This document shows positions 11,119-18,918 of a stretch of DNA of 38,845 nt, in pieces; positions within the stretch are counted from its first letter, which is position 1, and each line of letters begins with the position of its first letter. The position numbers were made by a program, and so were the translations under genes. The notes below the pieces were generated by a model. That model did no database searches. It was not told the origin of the DNA and saw only the letters and a program-made list of their open reading frames with translations. The stretch is from IMG/VR virus record IMGVR_UViG_3300047560_001403, positions 1 to 38,845 of that record; one strand, given 5' to 3'. This stretch comes from a virus.

Positions 11119-12417
11119 CTATAATCTTTCAATACTAATAAAGTTATTGTTAAAACTTGGACCAAAAACCACACTTATTCTCCAGCCAATCGTGTTTGAT
11201 GTGTCTCTTAATAGCCATGTATCTGTTGCGCCTGCAACTGTAAACTGATAACTAGGAATAAGATATGTTGGTGTTGTTGTAATTGTGACTGCAGATCCTG
11301 ATGGAATTGTTACGCCAGAGATACCGTTTTGTGAATAAACATCGCTACCATATACATTATAAGTTCCGCTTACTGTTGATAACTGTAAACTGCGATTTCC
11401 AGATGCTGGTATTCTTGCCCTTAAATTACCTAACGTAACATCCACACCAGCATCTACAAACCCACTGGCTTTAAATAAAAATTCTCCACCAACACCTGAA
11501 GGTGCTTTTGTTAGATCAAGTGATACACCTCTTGCAGTACCACCTTGCTCAAAAATTCTTAATTGATTTCTATAAACATCTATTGTTACGCCACCATTAA
11601 GGCTTGTGTTGGTAACTGGTTTATTTAAAAACATTTCTCCACCTTCATCACCAGATGAGGTAGTAATATTAAATTTTCCAGAAAGAGAAAGGTCTGTTCC
11701 ATCATATGTCAATCCAGCAAGGTTTGCAAGTGTTTGATTCTTCCACAAACTTGAAGCGGTATCGTAAGCAAGAATATCATTATCTGCAGGAGTAGAAGAA
11801 TATCCACTACCAATTAAAACATCGTGTAATTCGTTAATCTCAAAACCATTTTGTACCTTAACAAAAATTTCACCATTGACTTGCTGTCCTCTTGTAACTA
11901 CACCAAGAAAAACTAAATGTGCAGGTGCAACTGGCTTATTTGCTAAACCAAAGATATATGCTCCGTTTACTCCAAGCCAAACAGGATCTCCTGTATTTGC
12001 GGTAGATGTATCAATGCCTGCAACTAAACCTTCAGTAACAACATAAACAAAACCATTTTTTGAAACAGATGCTTCAGTTAAACCCATAGTCTTTGATGAT
12101 GTAGACTCAGAAGCATTTGATGCAACATTTACTGGAATATTTGTTGAACTATTTCCATTGCCATTAAGAACTGTGTATACTGGTGTTCCTACAGGAATAG
12201 TTGGATCTCCAATATACTTTACTTCATGCTTTACTGTACTTGTATAGTTTTGGATCCATTCAGTATTGTAATCTGTACCGTCGACTTTTGCAAGAATATC
12301 TCCAGCGTCTCCACCTGGTGGAACTCCAACACCATTTTCTCCATCGGCACCTGCAGGGCCAGTTGGCCCCATTGGGCCTGGTGCACCATTTGCGTCAGGG
12401 CTAGTGAAGCGTGACAT
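11119..12417 (-). CDS. Collagen-like tail-fibre protein
   Basis: 432 residues. After MSRFTSPDAN it has Gly-x-y triplets (GAPGPMGPTGPAGADGENG, about residues 11-30), a short collagen-like stretch common in phage fibres. The middle is beta-rich and Thr/Ser/Asn/Gly-rich, with a repeated VWLGVNGAYIFG / HLVFLGVVTRG element that resembles fibre shaft domains (about 130-190), then long beta-repeat-like sequence. The C-terminus (TDTWLLRDTSNTIGWRISVV) is likely the receptor-binding or trimerising end. No signal peptide. Overlaps the upstream gene by one base. Role inferred as host adsorption. Confidence 0.75.
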   Translation of the reverse strand: MSRFTSPDANGAPGPMGPTGPAGADGENGVGVPPGGDAGDILAKVDGTDYNTEWIQNYTSTVKHEVKYIGDPTIPVGTPVYTVLNGNGNSSTNIPVNVASNASESTSSKTMGLTEASVSKNGFVYVVTEGLVAGIDTSTANTGDPVWLGVNGAYIFGLANKPVAPAHLVFLGVVTRGQQVNGEIFVKVQNGFEINELHDVLIGSGYSSTPADNDILAYDTASSLWKNQTLANLAGLTYDGTDLSLSGKFNITTSSGDEGGEMFLNKPVTNTSLNGGVTIDVYRNQLRIFEQGGTARGVSLDLTKAPSGVGGEFLFKASGFVDAGVDVTLGNLRARIPASGNRSLQLSTVSGTYNVYGSDVYSQNGISGVTIPSGSAVTITTTPTYLIPSYQFTVAGATDTWLLRDTSNTIGWRISVVFGPSFNNNFISIERL

Positions 12418-12692
12418 TATGGCTCAAGTCCAGTCTGTAAGATTGCAACATTTGCTCCATCTACATCTGAGATTGCATAAAGTGCATCTTTGCCAGGGAG
12501 TTCAATTGCCCAACCATTATTAGGAGCAATGCGATATCCATAATTTGTTGTAGTAACACCCTCTCCTCCAATAAACACATAAGCATCTGTGTTTACATTT
12601 TGAAGGGTAATGTCCATTCCAGAATGAAGTCCTGGTGGTGTTAGGCGTGTAGCCTCTGTATTGCTTAATGTTGTTAGGGCATGCATAGTCAT
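12417..12692 (-). CDS. Small phage structural-like protein (91 aa)
   Basis: Beta-rich protein: DITLQNVNTDAYVFIGGEG, then GYRIAPNNGWAIELPGKDALYAIS, followed by ANVAILQTG. This pattern is like the small head-completion or fibre-associated proteins of tailed phages that bind at the particle surface; I cannot name the family. Its stop overlaps the start of the collagen-like fibre by one base, so the two are probably made together. An extended -10 box lies six bases before the ATG. Confidence 0.6.
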   Translation of the reverse strand: MTMHALTTLSNTEATRLTPPGLHSGMDITLQNVNTDAYVFIGGEGVTTTNYGYRIAPNNGWAIELPGKDALYAISDVDGANVAILQTGLEP

Positions 12693-12698
12693 GCTGTA

Positions 12699-12707
12699 AT
12701 TATACCA
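12699..12707 (-). promoter_or_regulatory. Extended -10 promoter, leaderless spacing
   Basis: TGGTATAAT on the minus strand, six bases, ATG at 12692. No -35 match at 17 bp (AAACTG), as expected for extended -10 promoters. Confidence 0.55.
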
Positions 12708-12750
12708 TCATTATAATTGAGCAGTTTATAGACATACTCAGGTCAATTAG

Positions 12751-13050
12751 TTACTTCTTATCAGAAGTCTTCTTAGCAACAGCCTTTTTCGCTGGCGTTG
12801 CTTTCTTTGCTACTGGCTTAACAACCTTAACAGCCTTAAGAGCCTGTTCAACCTCTGCAACTTCTGGAAGTCTTCCAAAAGCCTTGTCATTAGGATTGAT
12901 TGCTCGTAGTGCTACTGGTGCTACCGCTGCAAGCAGTGAGTATGCCAAAGTCTTTGGGTCTGTGACCCCAGACATGTATAGCGCAAGTGCTGCTGATAGT
13001 GCTGATCTTCCATAAGATCCAAGCATTGCCTTTAGTTGTGCATTATTCAT
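12751..13050 (-). CDS. Membrane protein with histone-H1-like lysine tail
   Basis: 99 residues. Two hydrophobic segments at about residues 14-28 and 36-50 (ALSAALALYMSGV; TLAYSLLAAVAPVALRAI), then a PNDKAFG turn, a short helix and a C-terminal tail KKATPAKKAVAKK of the H1/HU type. A strong AGGAGG site lies before the ATG. A holin-like or membrane-anchored DNA-binding role is possible. The upstream gene (13061) is a second small membrane protein. Confidence 0.65.
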   Translation of the reverse strand: MNNAQLKAMLGSYGRSALSAALALYMSGVTDPKTLAYSLLAAVAPVALRAINPNDKAFGRLPEVAEVEQALKAVKVVKPVAKKATPAKKAVAKKTSDKK

Positions 13051-13060
13051 AGTATTCCTC

Positions 13061-13219
13061 CTAGGATATGAACTTTGTTAGTACTGTAAAACCAGTCCAC
13101 AGACCAATAATTCCTGCAACTCCTGCAAAAACTGGTGGTGCTGGTACTGGTAATTTGAATGCTGCAAATACTACACCGCATCCAAAACCTGTTAACATAG
13201 ATAAAATAATTTCATTCAT
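13061..13219 (-). CDS. XapX-domain small membrane protein
   Basis: 52 residues. Two hydrophobic helices with the XapX signature FKLPVPAPPVFAGVAGIIG (PxPAPPxxAG between the spans). XapX proteins are short membrane proteins of unknown function found in bacteria near xanthosine and other genes. The stop lies within the Shine-Dalgarno area of the next gene. GGGG lies upstream at a somewhat long distance. Unusual in a phage. Confidence 0.75.
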   Translation of the reverse strand: MNEIILSMLTGFGCGVVFAAFKLPVPAPPVFAGVAGIIGLWTGFTVLTKFIS

Positions 13220-13221
13220 CT

Positions 13222-13368
13222 TTATTCCCCCGTCAATTCTTGGTAGTGATTAGTGCATACATCTATTATGCTTAATTCTGAGTTTGACCAAACTTTTTCA
13301 GATTCGTTATCGCACCCATAGATCATGCATAAAGAGCAATCGCTACCAAAGTCTTTTAATCTTATCAC
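13222..13368 (-). CDS. 48-residue Cys-rich protein
   Basis: GTG start in a GTGA overlap with the upstream gene. Contains CSLCMIYGC and later VCTNHY, four cysteines and one histidine in zinc-ribbon spacing. Ends three bases before the XapX gene. Unknown function; supported mainly by overlap and the Cys pattern. Confidence 0.55.
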   Translation of the reverse strand: MIRLKDFGSDCSLCMIYGCDNESEKVWSNSELSIIDVCTNHYQELTGE

Positions 13369-13793
13369 TCATCTATTTTACCATAGTCATCTGGAAGCAA
13401 CTTTTTCAACTCTTTGAATGCTACAGATATCTTTTTCATGCTTTCATAGTTAGGAATCATGCCCATGGTATCCCCATATTGATCAAAATACTCTATTAAT
13501 GGGTCAATCTCATCAACAAATAGGCCTAGACCATCTTGAACATTCTCTATATATTCAAATGCCCAAGATCTAGAGTCAGATAGGAACTTAATAAAGTCAT
13601 CCTTTATTTCATTCTCAGCCTTCATTTCTGCACGAGATTGTTCTCCAAAATACTCAACAAGTATTACATTGTCAAGTTCTGCCTGCTTTAGTTTGATAGA
13701 CAGTCTCTTATTCTTTACCCACATAACTGATGAGGATATAAAGAAAAACAAGAAAATAACTGCTGCTGCAATTGATACTGTTGTACTAATCAT
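13365..13793 (-). CDS. N-terminally anchored protein with coiled coil (142 aa)
   Basis: One membrane span at residues 2-24 (ISTTVSIAAAVIFLFFFISS) followed by a charged helical region (KNKRLSIKLKQAELDN...) and an acidic soluble C-terminal domain. The frame is open to 13850, but ATG 13793 follows GGAGA at seven bases and starts exactly at the membrane helix; the upstream part overlaps the small gene at 13786-13881. Type II membrane protein or spanin-like shape, but no lipobox partner is identified. Confidence 0.65.
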   Translation of the reverse strand: MISTTVSIAAAVIFLFFFISSSVMWVKNKRLSIKLKQAELDNVILVEYFGEQSRAEMKAENEIKDDFIKFLSDSRSWAFEYIENVQDGLGLFVDEIDPLIEYFDQYGDTMGMIPNYESMKKISVAFKELKKLLPDDYGKIDE

Positions 13794-13881
13794 TAAGTTC
13801 TCTCCATATATACTCATTAATACTTCCATCCCTTGGAAACTCTTCATCAAACCAGATCTCTGAATTAGAGTTGCTGCTCAT
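13786..13881 (-). CDS. 31-residue acidic peptide
   Basis: MSSNSNSEIWFDEEF...WRELND; acidic, with two tryptophans. Its stop overlaps the start of the next gene by eight bases and its start lies inside the end of the previous one, so it fills the operon exactly. Short length keeps confidence low. Function unknown. Confidence 0.4.
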   Translation of the reverse strand: MSSNSNSEIWFDEEFPRDGSINEYIWRELND

Positions 13882-14008
13882 CTGGATTCCATTTTCCAAT
13901 TGTTACAATACCGTGGCATCTGTCACAAACATCATATACATTAAGTGTGTACGGACACTTTGATATCCTGCTTTTATGACCCAATATAAAACAAATAGCC
14001 TTAAGCAT
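13865..14008 (-). CDS. 47-residue zinc-ribbon-like protein
   Basis: Contains GHKSRISKCP and VCDRCHG (H/C, then CxxCH), with an ATG overlapping the upstream stop (ATGCTTAA). CPYTLNVYDVCDRCHG resembles a treble-clef start. Unknown function, one of several such proteins in this phage. Confidence 0.5.
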   Translation of the reverse strand: MLKAICFILGHKSRISKCPYTLNVYDVCDRCHGIVTIGKWNPDEQQL

Positions 14009-14249
14009 ATTCATCCCTTCCACCTTCTCTAACTAAAAGAACAATCGCTCCATTGGCCTCTAAAGCCTTTTTTGCTCTAACCATGTACTCAACGGCTCTC
14101 ATTTTATCTTCACCAGTGAGTCTCATAAAGTGTGGTTCGCTTGCCCTTAGAGTAATAAAGTGTTCATTATCTACCACCTCAAGAACAAAACCATTTGGAC
14201 AGAAGTGTGCAACAGATTGAAATGCCCTACTCATTTCTGGTGTATACAT
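14001..14249 (-). CDS. Hypothetical protein (82 aa)
   Basis: Compact alpha/beta protein: helix, HFCPNGFVLEVVDNEHFITLRASE beta region, then a helix EDKMRAVEYMVRAKKALEANGAIVLLV and an acidic end. Not recognised. Its ATG overlaps the upstream stop at 14249 by one base. In the middle of a run of small membrane and zinc genes. Confidence 0.6.
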   Translation of the reverse strand: MYTPEMSRAFQSVAHFCPNGFVLEVVDNEHFITLRASEPHFMRLTGEDKMRAVEYMVRAKKALEANGAIVLLVREGGRDEYA

Positions 14250-14455
14250 TAGTCTTTTCTCCAGTGCAAGTATGACTTAATATATACCGCCATGTAAGCG
14301 ATTGACCCAAGGTAGAATCCATATTGCTTGGTCTGTGTTGCATATACCAACCAAAGACATTCATTTATAAACAATACGAACCATCCCCAAATAGTTTTAC
14401 GACCAATAAAAAATGTTCCAGTAACGCCAACACAGGCTAGTACCCACGACCACAT
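14249..14455 (-). CDS. Small membrane protein, PnuC-repeat-like (68 aa)
   Basis: Three hydrophobic segments (about 3-18, 22-40 and 46-62): WSWVLACVGVTGTFFI; WGWFVLFINECLWLVYA; YGFYLGSIAYMAVYI. The NECLWLVYATQTKQYGFYLGS section resembles one half of PnuC/SWEET-like transporters and small phage membrane proteins of that kind; weak evidence. AGAGG lies upstream of the ATG, in a leader of about 25 bases after a TTGCAC-N17-TATAAT promoter. Confidence 0.6.
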   Translation of the reverse strand: MWSWVLACVGVTGTFFIGRKTIWGWFVLFINECLWLVYATQTKQYGFYLGSIAYMAVYIKSYLHWRKD

Positions 14456-14481
14456 ATTTTCCTCTATTTCTCTAATATTCC

Positions 14482-14510
14482 ATTATACCAAAGATGGGTA
14501 GTCTGTGCAA
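14482..14510 (-). promoter_or_regulatory. Promoter for the membrane protein operon at 14455
   Basis: On the minus strand TTGCAC (14510-14505), 17-bp spacer, TATAAT (14487-14482) with an extended TGG. Lies inside the 3' end of the GDPD-like gene. Confidence 0.6.
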
Positions 14511-14920
14511 ATCCCAGCAGGAATATGGTGATTTTCTTTATTTGTTAAATCTAAATCAACAAGGATTGATCTGTATGTGGTTGGTCTTAGTGGGTATGTC
14601 CAAATATGACCACTGCTAACTAATGCAAAATCATCAACTTGATGCCAGAAAAAATTAGAGTCCGCATGATTCTCAATAAAGTGATTTAGTGCATTTAAAT
14701 TTTTGCAATGAAACCATGCGTGTGGACGAATTTGATAAAATTCTTCTGGAGATACAAAGTATTGTGGAAAATCATGTCCAAAATAAATTGCGTTGTCATG
14801 CCACCAGACATCGACTTCAACATCGTATCCCTCTTTAATTGCTGCCAAGATATAATTTGGCATATTTTCAAACTGTGGGAAAGGTCCAATAACATTTCCT
14901 CTATGTGCTATCTTAATCAT
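14483..14920 (-). CDS. GDPD-like phosphodiesterase domain protein
   Basis: 145 residues. Opens with KIAHRGNVIGPFPQFENMPN and EGYDVEVDVWWHDNAIYFGHDF: the HRG...EN and ExD...GHD motifs of the glycerophosphodiester phosphodiesterase / PLC-like TIM barrel, including the catalytic His pair (HR and GHD) and metal-binding Glu/Asp. It is shorter than typical GDPDs (about 240), but the barrel could be reduced. Such short versions often occur near sugar or polymer genes. Substrate unknown. It overlaps the upstream gene by eight bases and belongs to the glycan module. Confidence 0.7.
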   Translation of the reverse strand: MIKIAHRGNVIGPFPQFENMPNYILAAIKEGYDVEVDVWWHDNAIYFGHDFPQYFVSPEEFYQIRPHAWFHCKNLNALNHFIENHADSNFFWHQVDDFALVSSGHIWTYPLRPTTYRSILVDLDLTNKENHHIPAGICTDYPSLV

Positions 14921-15701
14921 TTATCCTCCTTATAAAGTTTCTAACTTCATCCTCATAACCATAGTCGACCTTGTGTACAAAAAATATATTTTCTATTGGC
15001 TGGTCATCTGTAAAGAATGAAGAAATCTGGCTTTGCTTTTTATTAATAATCTCATCTACTAAGTATAAAGGAATATTTCCATATCCAATAATACCAGGAT
15101 AATCTTTTATATTATTAGAAAAGTGTTTTGCTATTGTAGGGAATATAAACTCCTCATAGCAGTGCCCTTCCCTATCATACAATGCTGTACTAGATATCAT
15201 GCGGTAAAGTTTATCAGCAATATCACTCTTAAGCACCATACCCTCAACCAAACACTTCTCTATGCCACGAACAAAAATACCTTTTTCATATTCTGTAAAA
15301 ACATCCATCTTTGTATTAAGCGCATATTCCATCTGATCACGTTTTTCTTGTGTAGGCATTGGCATACATACATCTACTCCATCTATGTATTCCTCTAATC
15401 CATTTTTAATAAAAAGCATTTTTGGATAAAAAATAACTTCGTAGTCAAAGCAGTATTGATTTGCATAATTGTGATTTGAGGTTAGCGCTTTTGTTTTTGT
15501 ATCATATTGCTTGTGGTTAAATCTATCACTGTTTATAATAACATTATTCATAGATGATATCCTATTAAAATTGAAGTCTTCAAACTCTTTATTAACATGA
15601 ATAACAATCAATGGGTCTTTAATAAACTTATTTATATTATTGATCATATCTTCTACAACATCTATATCTTTATAGACAAGGCAATTAAACATAATCTTCA
15701 T
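14913..15701 (-). CDS. Possible glycosyltransferase-like protein (262 aa)
   Basis: N-terminus MKIMFNCLVYKDIDVVEDMI resembles the start of core-2/I-branching (GT14-like) transferases: a short strand, then residues linked to a helix, followed by PLIVIHVNKEFEDF. DYEVIFYPKMLFIKNGLEEY and a C-terminal basic helix follow. No clear DxD motif is visible, so this is a tentative call. It overlaps the HAD-nucleotidyltransferase gene by four bases, and sits between it and the GDPD-like gene, which supports a sugar-related role. Confidence 0.4.
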   Translation of the reverse strand: MKIMFNCLVYKDIDVVEDMINNINKFIKDPLIVIHVNKEFEDFNFNRISSMNNVIINSDRFNHKQYDTKTKALTSNHNYANQYCFDYEVIFYPKMLFIKNGLEEYIDGVDVCMPMPTQEKRDQMEYALNTKMDVFTEYEKGIFVRGIEKCLVEGMVLKSDIADKLYRMISSTALYDREGHCYEEFIFPTIAKHFSNNIKDYPGIIGYGNIPLYLVDEIINKKQSQISSFFTDDQPIENIFFVHKVDYGYEDEVRNFIRRIND

Positions 15702-17056
15702 CTAAAAGACCTCAAGTAACTATCTAAATCTTCTGGCGTTCCTATGCCCCACATTTTTGTTGCCTCTGATGTATAAATTCGTTTGCCATCCTGAATTGCC
15801 TCATTAAAGACAGGGCAGGTATAGAATTCTCCGTTGACCCTTATGTCTTTTTTAATCATTTGCTCTGCATATTTTACAAAATCAGATCCACGCTTCCAGT
15901 AGTAGATTCCAACTGTCGCATTATCGCTAATTGGTTTCTTCTCAGCAACCTCAGTAACCAGTCCGAACTCATCTACCTTTGCATATGACCACTTTGGGTG
16001 GGTAGACTTAAATGTAACAATGCCACCATCTGCATTCTTACTATTCATATCATAGATAAACTCTCTGCTATCCCAATCAACAATCTGGTCTGAGTTTGCC
16101 ATAACTAGTGGATCTTCGCTATTGATAAATTCCTTTGCCATCAAACATGTGACTGCTGCACCCTCAGTTAGTCCATCCACCTGAACAATATTACAGTCTG
16201 GCGTTATGGCATTAAGCAAATATCCAAGGTTATACTTCTCATAGTGTTCCCTCTGAACTATGTAGGTATATGTTGCTGAGATAGCCAAGTTATCGACTAC
16301 CGCCTGAATCATTGGCTTGTTATTTACATCTATAAGTGGCTTTGGAAATACATACCCTGCCTCTGCAAACCTGCTTCCTGCACCTGCCATTGGAATTAAT
16401 ACATTTATATTAGAACCTTTCCAAGACCCCTTTTTATTTAACAATAGACCAACTGCCTTATCAATTTTATCTTCTGTAAGATCTTGCCTATCTTTTACTG
16501 GAATCAGTGTTGCCCCACTATCCATTGCAGATATTCTTCCTACAATACTATCTTCAAATATAACCACATCATCTGGGATATATCCAAAATGAGACATGGC
16601 TTTCCAATAAATTTCTGGATGAGGCTTTGGAAACGATACATCTTCATTACTAACAATAAAATCAATTAGTTCTGATATTCCAAGTTTGGCCAAGCAAATA
16701 TCAATTGTGGATCTAATACTGTTACTTGCTACTGCAACATTTATTCCTGCCGATTTAATCTTTGAAATAAAACTAATTAATTGCTTATCCTGTTGAAGAT
16801 CAGAAAATCTCTCAGTGGTGAAGGTCTGCTTAAGACTTGAGATCTCTGAGTAAAACTCTTGTGGGAGACCAGTTCTTTTTGTTAGAATAGCCAACTTGTT
16901 TTTTGTTGGCAACCCCTCGTATATATTTTTTTGATCATGCTCAGATATAACATACCTGTCTGATATTGTTGCTAAAGCAAGATTTAGTGATTCATAGTGT
17001 ATCTGTTTGCTATCAACCAGCACACCATCTAAATCAAAAATCACTAACCTATTCAT
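15698..17056 (-). CDS. Fusion of HAD phosphatase and sugar nucleotidyltransferase
   Basis: 452 residues in two domains. Residues 1-215: beta-phosphoglucomutase-type HAD, with FDLDGVLVDSKQIH (motif I), VAVASNSIRS (II), FPKPHPEIYWKA (III) and VVIFEDSIVGRISAMDSGA (IV). Residues 225-452: nucleotidyltransferase fold, with VLIPMAGAGSRFAEAGY and FPKPLIDVNNKPMI (NTP binding, as in GlmU/RmlA/ManC types) and VMANSDQIVDWD (metal-binding Asp). It could dephosphorylate or isomerise a sugar phosphate and link it to a nucleotide. The linker has a few basic residues. Stop overlaps the next gene by four bases. The exact sugar cannot be named. Confidence 0.85.
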   Translation of the reverse strand: MNRLVIFDLDGVLVDSKQIHYESLNLALATISDRYVISEHDQKNIYEGLPTKNKLAILTKRTGLPQEFYSEISSLKQTFTTERFSDLQQDKQLISFISKIKSAGINVAVASNSIRSTIDICLAKLGISELIDFIVSNEDVSFPKPHPEIYWKAMSHFGYIPDDVVIFEDSIVGRISAMDSGATLIPVKDRQDLTEDKIDKAVGLLLNKKGSWKGSNINVLIPMAGAGSRFAEAGYVFPKPLIDVNNKPMIQAVVDNLAISATYTYIVQREHYEKYNLGYLLNAITPDCNIVQVDGLTEGAAVTCLMAKEFINSEDPLVMANSDQIVDWDSREFIYDMNSKNADGGIVTFKSTHPKWSYAKVDEFGLVTEVAEKKPISDNATVGIYYWKRGSDFVKYAEQMIKKDIRVNGEFYTCPVFNEAIQDGKRIYTSEATKMWGIGTPEDLDSYLRSFR

Positions 17057-18058
17057 TTACATCTCATCAGTCTTATCAAAAAATGTTCTGAATGCATCAT
17101 CAGATTCAATGGTTTCAACTATTTTTTCTGCGCTTCTAGGCATATTTGGTATACCAATATACTTGTGTCCACGATTTGTTGCAACTAGTTGATAAAAATG
17201 ATGGATTGCTTCTTGTGCATGTGCAAGTTTGTCTGGCCCTGGTTGATCGTGAAATGTTACCAATGGCGTCATAAGTTCTACCATAGTGTTGTTTGGCTGC
17301 ATAAAGAAAGCATTTGTCAATCCAGAACTAGTTAAAGATACAAGAGTCTTAACAGAATAAAAGAAGTTAATCTGATCTTCAAACGACTTAAAGTCTTCTG
17401 GACAAATAATTTCAAAGCCTTTTTCTGCAAAGTATCTTTCTAGAATTTTTTCATTATCAATTCTATTATCATGCTTTGCACTTAAACCATCATGGAGTTG
17501 TCTTGACCAGTCTCTATCGCCCATATACTTTCTGCTTAGATATACATTTCTATATGGTTCGACATTTTTATCTTTTACATAATGCTTGTATGCCTCAAAC
17601 ACTCTGTTACCAGAATTTGCAACATACTGATTTGTAATCATTACATGGAAGTTACTAACATTGACTGCATCATATCCTCTTGTATCTACTTCATATACTG
17701 TAAATCCCTTATCTCTTATAACTTTAAAGAAAAAGTCGTAGAACAAATTATGTCTATCAAACCATATGTTTGCGACATCAATATACACCTCTGCATTAGG
17801 AACATCATCTAATGCCTTGAGAGCAGGGCCAACAGAGTCATTAAAGAAGTGATATGGTCCAGAACTTAGGCTAATCAAAACCTTTTCCTTAGTAGACTTT
17901 ATCGTAAGCACTTTATCAGATTCTGGAACGGGATCCTCTAAGAACGGCATCATGAACATGTATGGGCCATGCATACCGTTTATGCGTAAACTGTGAGCAC
18001 CTTCAAAATAATCAAATGCTGAATTTGTTTTTGTCAGACCTATCACTGTTGATGACAT
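17057..18058 (-). CDS. GT61 (DUF563)-family glycosyltransferase-like protein
   Basis: 333 residues. Family marks: PYHFFNDSVGPALKAL near residue 67 (HFxxD helix), RNVYLSRKYMGDRDW near 175, IDNEKILERYFAEKGFEII, EDQINFFYSVKTLVSLTSSGLTNAFFMQPNNTMVEL near 235-270, all typical of DUF563/GT61 transferases, which add pentoses or GlcNAc to glycans. No signal or membrane segment, so it acts in the cytoplasm. ATG 18058 has AAAGG at eight bases and overlaps the WhiB gene end by 47 bases, a long overlap. Confidence 0.8.
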   Translation of the reverse strand: MSSTVIGLTKTNSAFDYFEGAHSLRINGMHGPYMFMMPFLEDPVPESDKVLTIKSTKEKVLISLSSGPYHFFNDSVGPALKALDDVPNAEVYIDVANIWFDRHNLFYDFFFKVIRDKGFTVYEVDTRGYDAVNVSNFHVMITNQYVANSGNRVFEAYKHYVKDKNVEPYRNVYLSRKYMGDRDWSRQLHDGLSAKHDNRIDNEKILERYFAEKGFEIICPEDFKSFEDQINFFYSVKTLVSLTSSGLTNAFFMQPNNTMVELMTPLVTFHDQPGPDKLAHAQEAIHHFYQLVATNRGHKYIGIPNMPRSAEKIVETIESDDAFRTFFDKTDEM

Positions 18059-18347
18059 CTGAAGACCTTTCTATTGTTAACGCTTCCCAGACATTAGCCC
18101 AATCGGATTTTTCCTTGTGACTATTAAACTCTTTAGATATTATACCATTTTCTAGGTATACCCCACCCCATACGCCCCACTCTTTTTGTGAAACGCCAAC
18201 AGCAAAGCACATTCTGCTTACTGGACAATCCGAACAGAGACTATCAACGGCTGGTCTTAGTAGTTCATCATCTTCGTACTTTTCAAAAAATATATTTGTG
18301 TCGTAGTCAAGACATAAACCTTCATCTTTCCATTCAAACTTTGGCAT
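18012..18347 (-). CDS. WhiB-family iron-sulfur regulator
   Basis: 111 residues. The four cluster cysteines are present: GLCLDYD, then SLCSDCPVSRMCF (C-x2-C-x5-C), followed by the GVWGG turn (EWGVWGGVYL) diagnostic of WhiB proteins. WhiB proteins bind a [4Fe-4S] cluster and act with the main sigma factor SigA; phage versions (for example TM4 gp49) repress host whiB2. A KEFNSHKEKSDW tail follows. Strong evidence of an actinobacterial host, since the family is limited to Actinobacteria and their phages. Its gene end overlaps the GT61 gene. Confidence 0.92.
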   Translation of the reverse strand: MPKFEWKDEGLCLDYDTNIFFEKYEDDELLRPAVDSLCSDCPVSRMCFAVGVSQKEWGVWGGVYLENGIISKEFNSHKEKSDWANVWEALTIERSSDVINSDRSDKNKFSI

Positions 18348-18348
18348 G

Positions 18349-18558
18349 TTAACCTACAAACTTATCAGGGATGTCCCAACCAGTCTCAGTTAAAGCAAAT
18401 CGCTTTTGAAGATGCCACTTTCCATTTACATATGCCCCAAACTTTGATGTTCTAGCCTTGTCTGATGCATAGGAATGAACAACTGTCCACCCATCCCAGA
18501 ATAGCCCCTTATTTCTTGAAACAATCTCTTCCATTTTATCTAATGAATTGATTTTCAT
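18349..18558 (-). CDS. Hypothetical protein (69 aa)
   Basis: Basic helical N-terminus, then WDGWTVVHSYASDKARTSKFGAYVNGKWHLQKRF, which looks like a small beta sheet with conserved aromatic positions, ending WDIPDKFVG. AGGAGA precedes the ATG. It lies directly upstream of whiB with one base between. I do not recognise the family; similar small proteins are common in actinophages. Confidence 0.65.
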   Translation of the reverse strand: MKINSLDKMEEIVSRNKGLFWDGWTVVHSYASDKARTSKFGAYVNGKWHLQKRFALTETGWDIPDKFVG

Positions 18559-18567
18559 AATATTCTC

Positions 18568-18918
18568 CTAGTAATTAAAGATTCCAACTTCGACATTATT
18601 TAATTGTGCTTGCGATACTAGTTTAGACGCTTGTTCTCCTGGTAAGGAAAAGAACGCAAAATAGTTAAAACTTTCCATGTTTTCAGAGATCCAAGATGGA
18701 GCAACCTTAAACACTTTTACCTTTTTACCTCTAGACTTCAGGCCCTGCATTGAGATGTTTGTAAACTCAGATACCATATCGTTTACATTTCCTGGACCTG
18801 CTGAATATATGTAGAGTTCGTTATCTGCATTGCTCAGTGTTGATAAAACAACACCCATTGCACGAAGGAACACCTTGTAGTCATTAAAACCACTAGTCCC
18901 CTGCACTCCCACTATCAT
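18568..18918 (-). CDS. Possible SLOG/DUF2493-like nucleotide-binding protein
   Basis: 116 residues from ATG 18918 (GGAG six bases upstream). MIVGVQGTSGFNDYKVFLRAMGVVL starts with a G-x-x-G-x-x-G-F loop and a helix; the middle reads ELYIYSAGPGNVNDMVSEF, a second glycine-rich loop, then KVFKVAP. This fits a Rossmann-like SLOG fold (DUF2493/YspA type) which binds nucleotides or nucleotide sugars, but the match is weak. Overlaps the upstream gene. Function unknown. Confidence 0.45.
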   Translation of the reverse strand: MIVGVQGTSGFNDYKVFLRAMGVVLSTLSNADNELYIYSAGPGNVNDMVSEFTNISMQGLKSRGKKVKVFKVAPSWISENMESFNYFAFFSLPGEQASKLVSQAQLNNVEVGIFNY

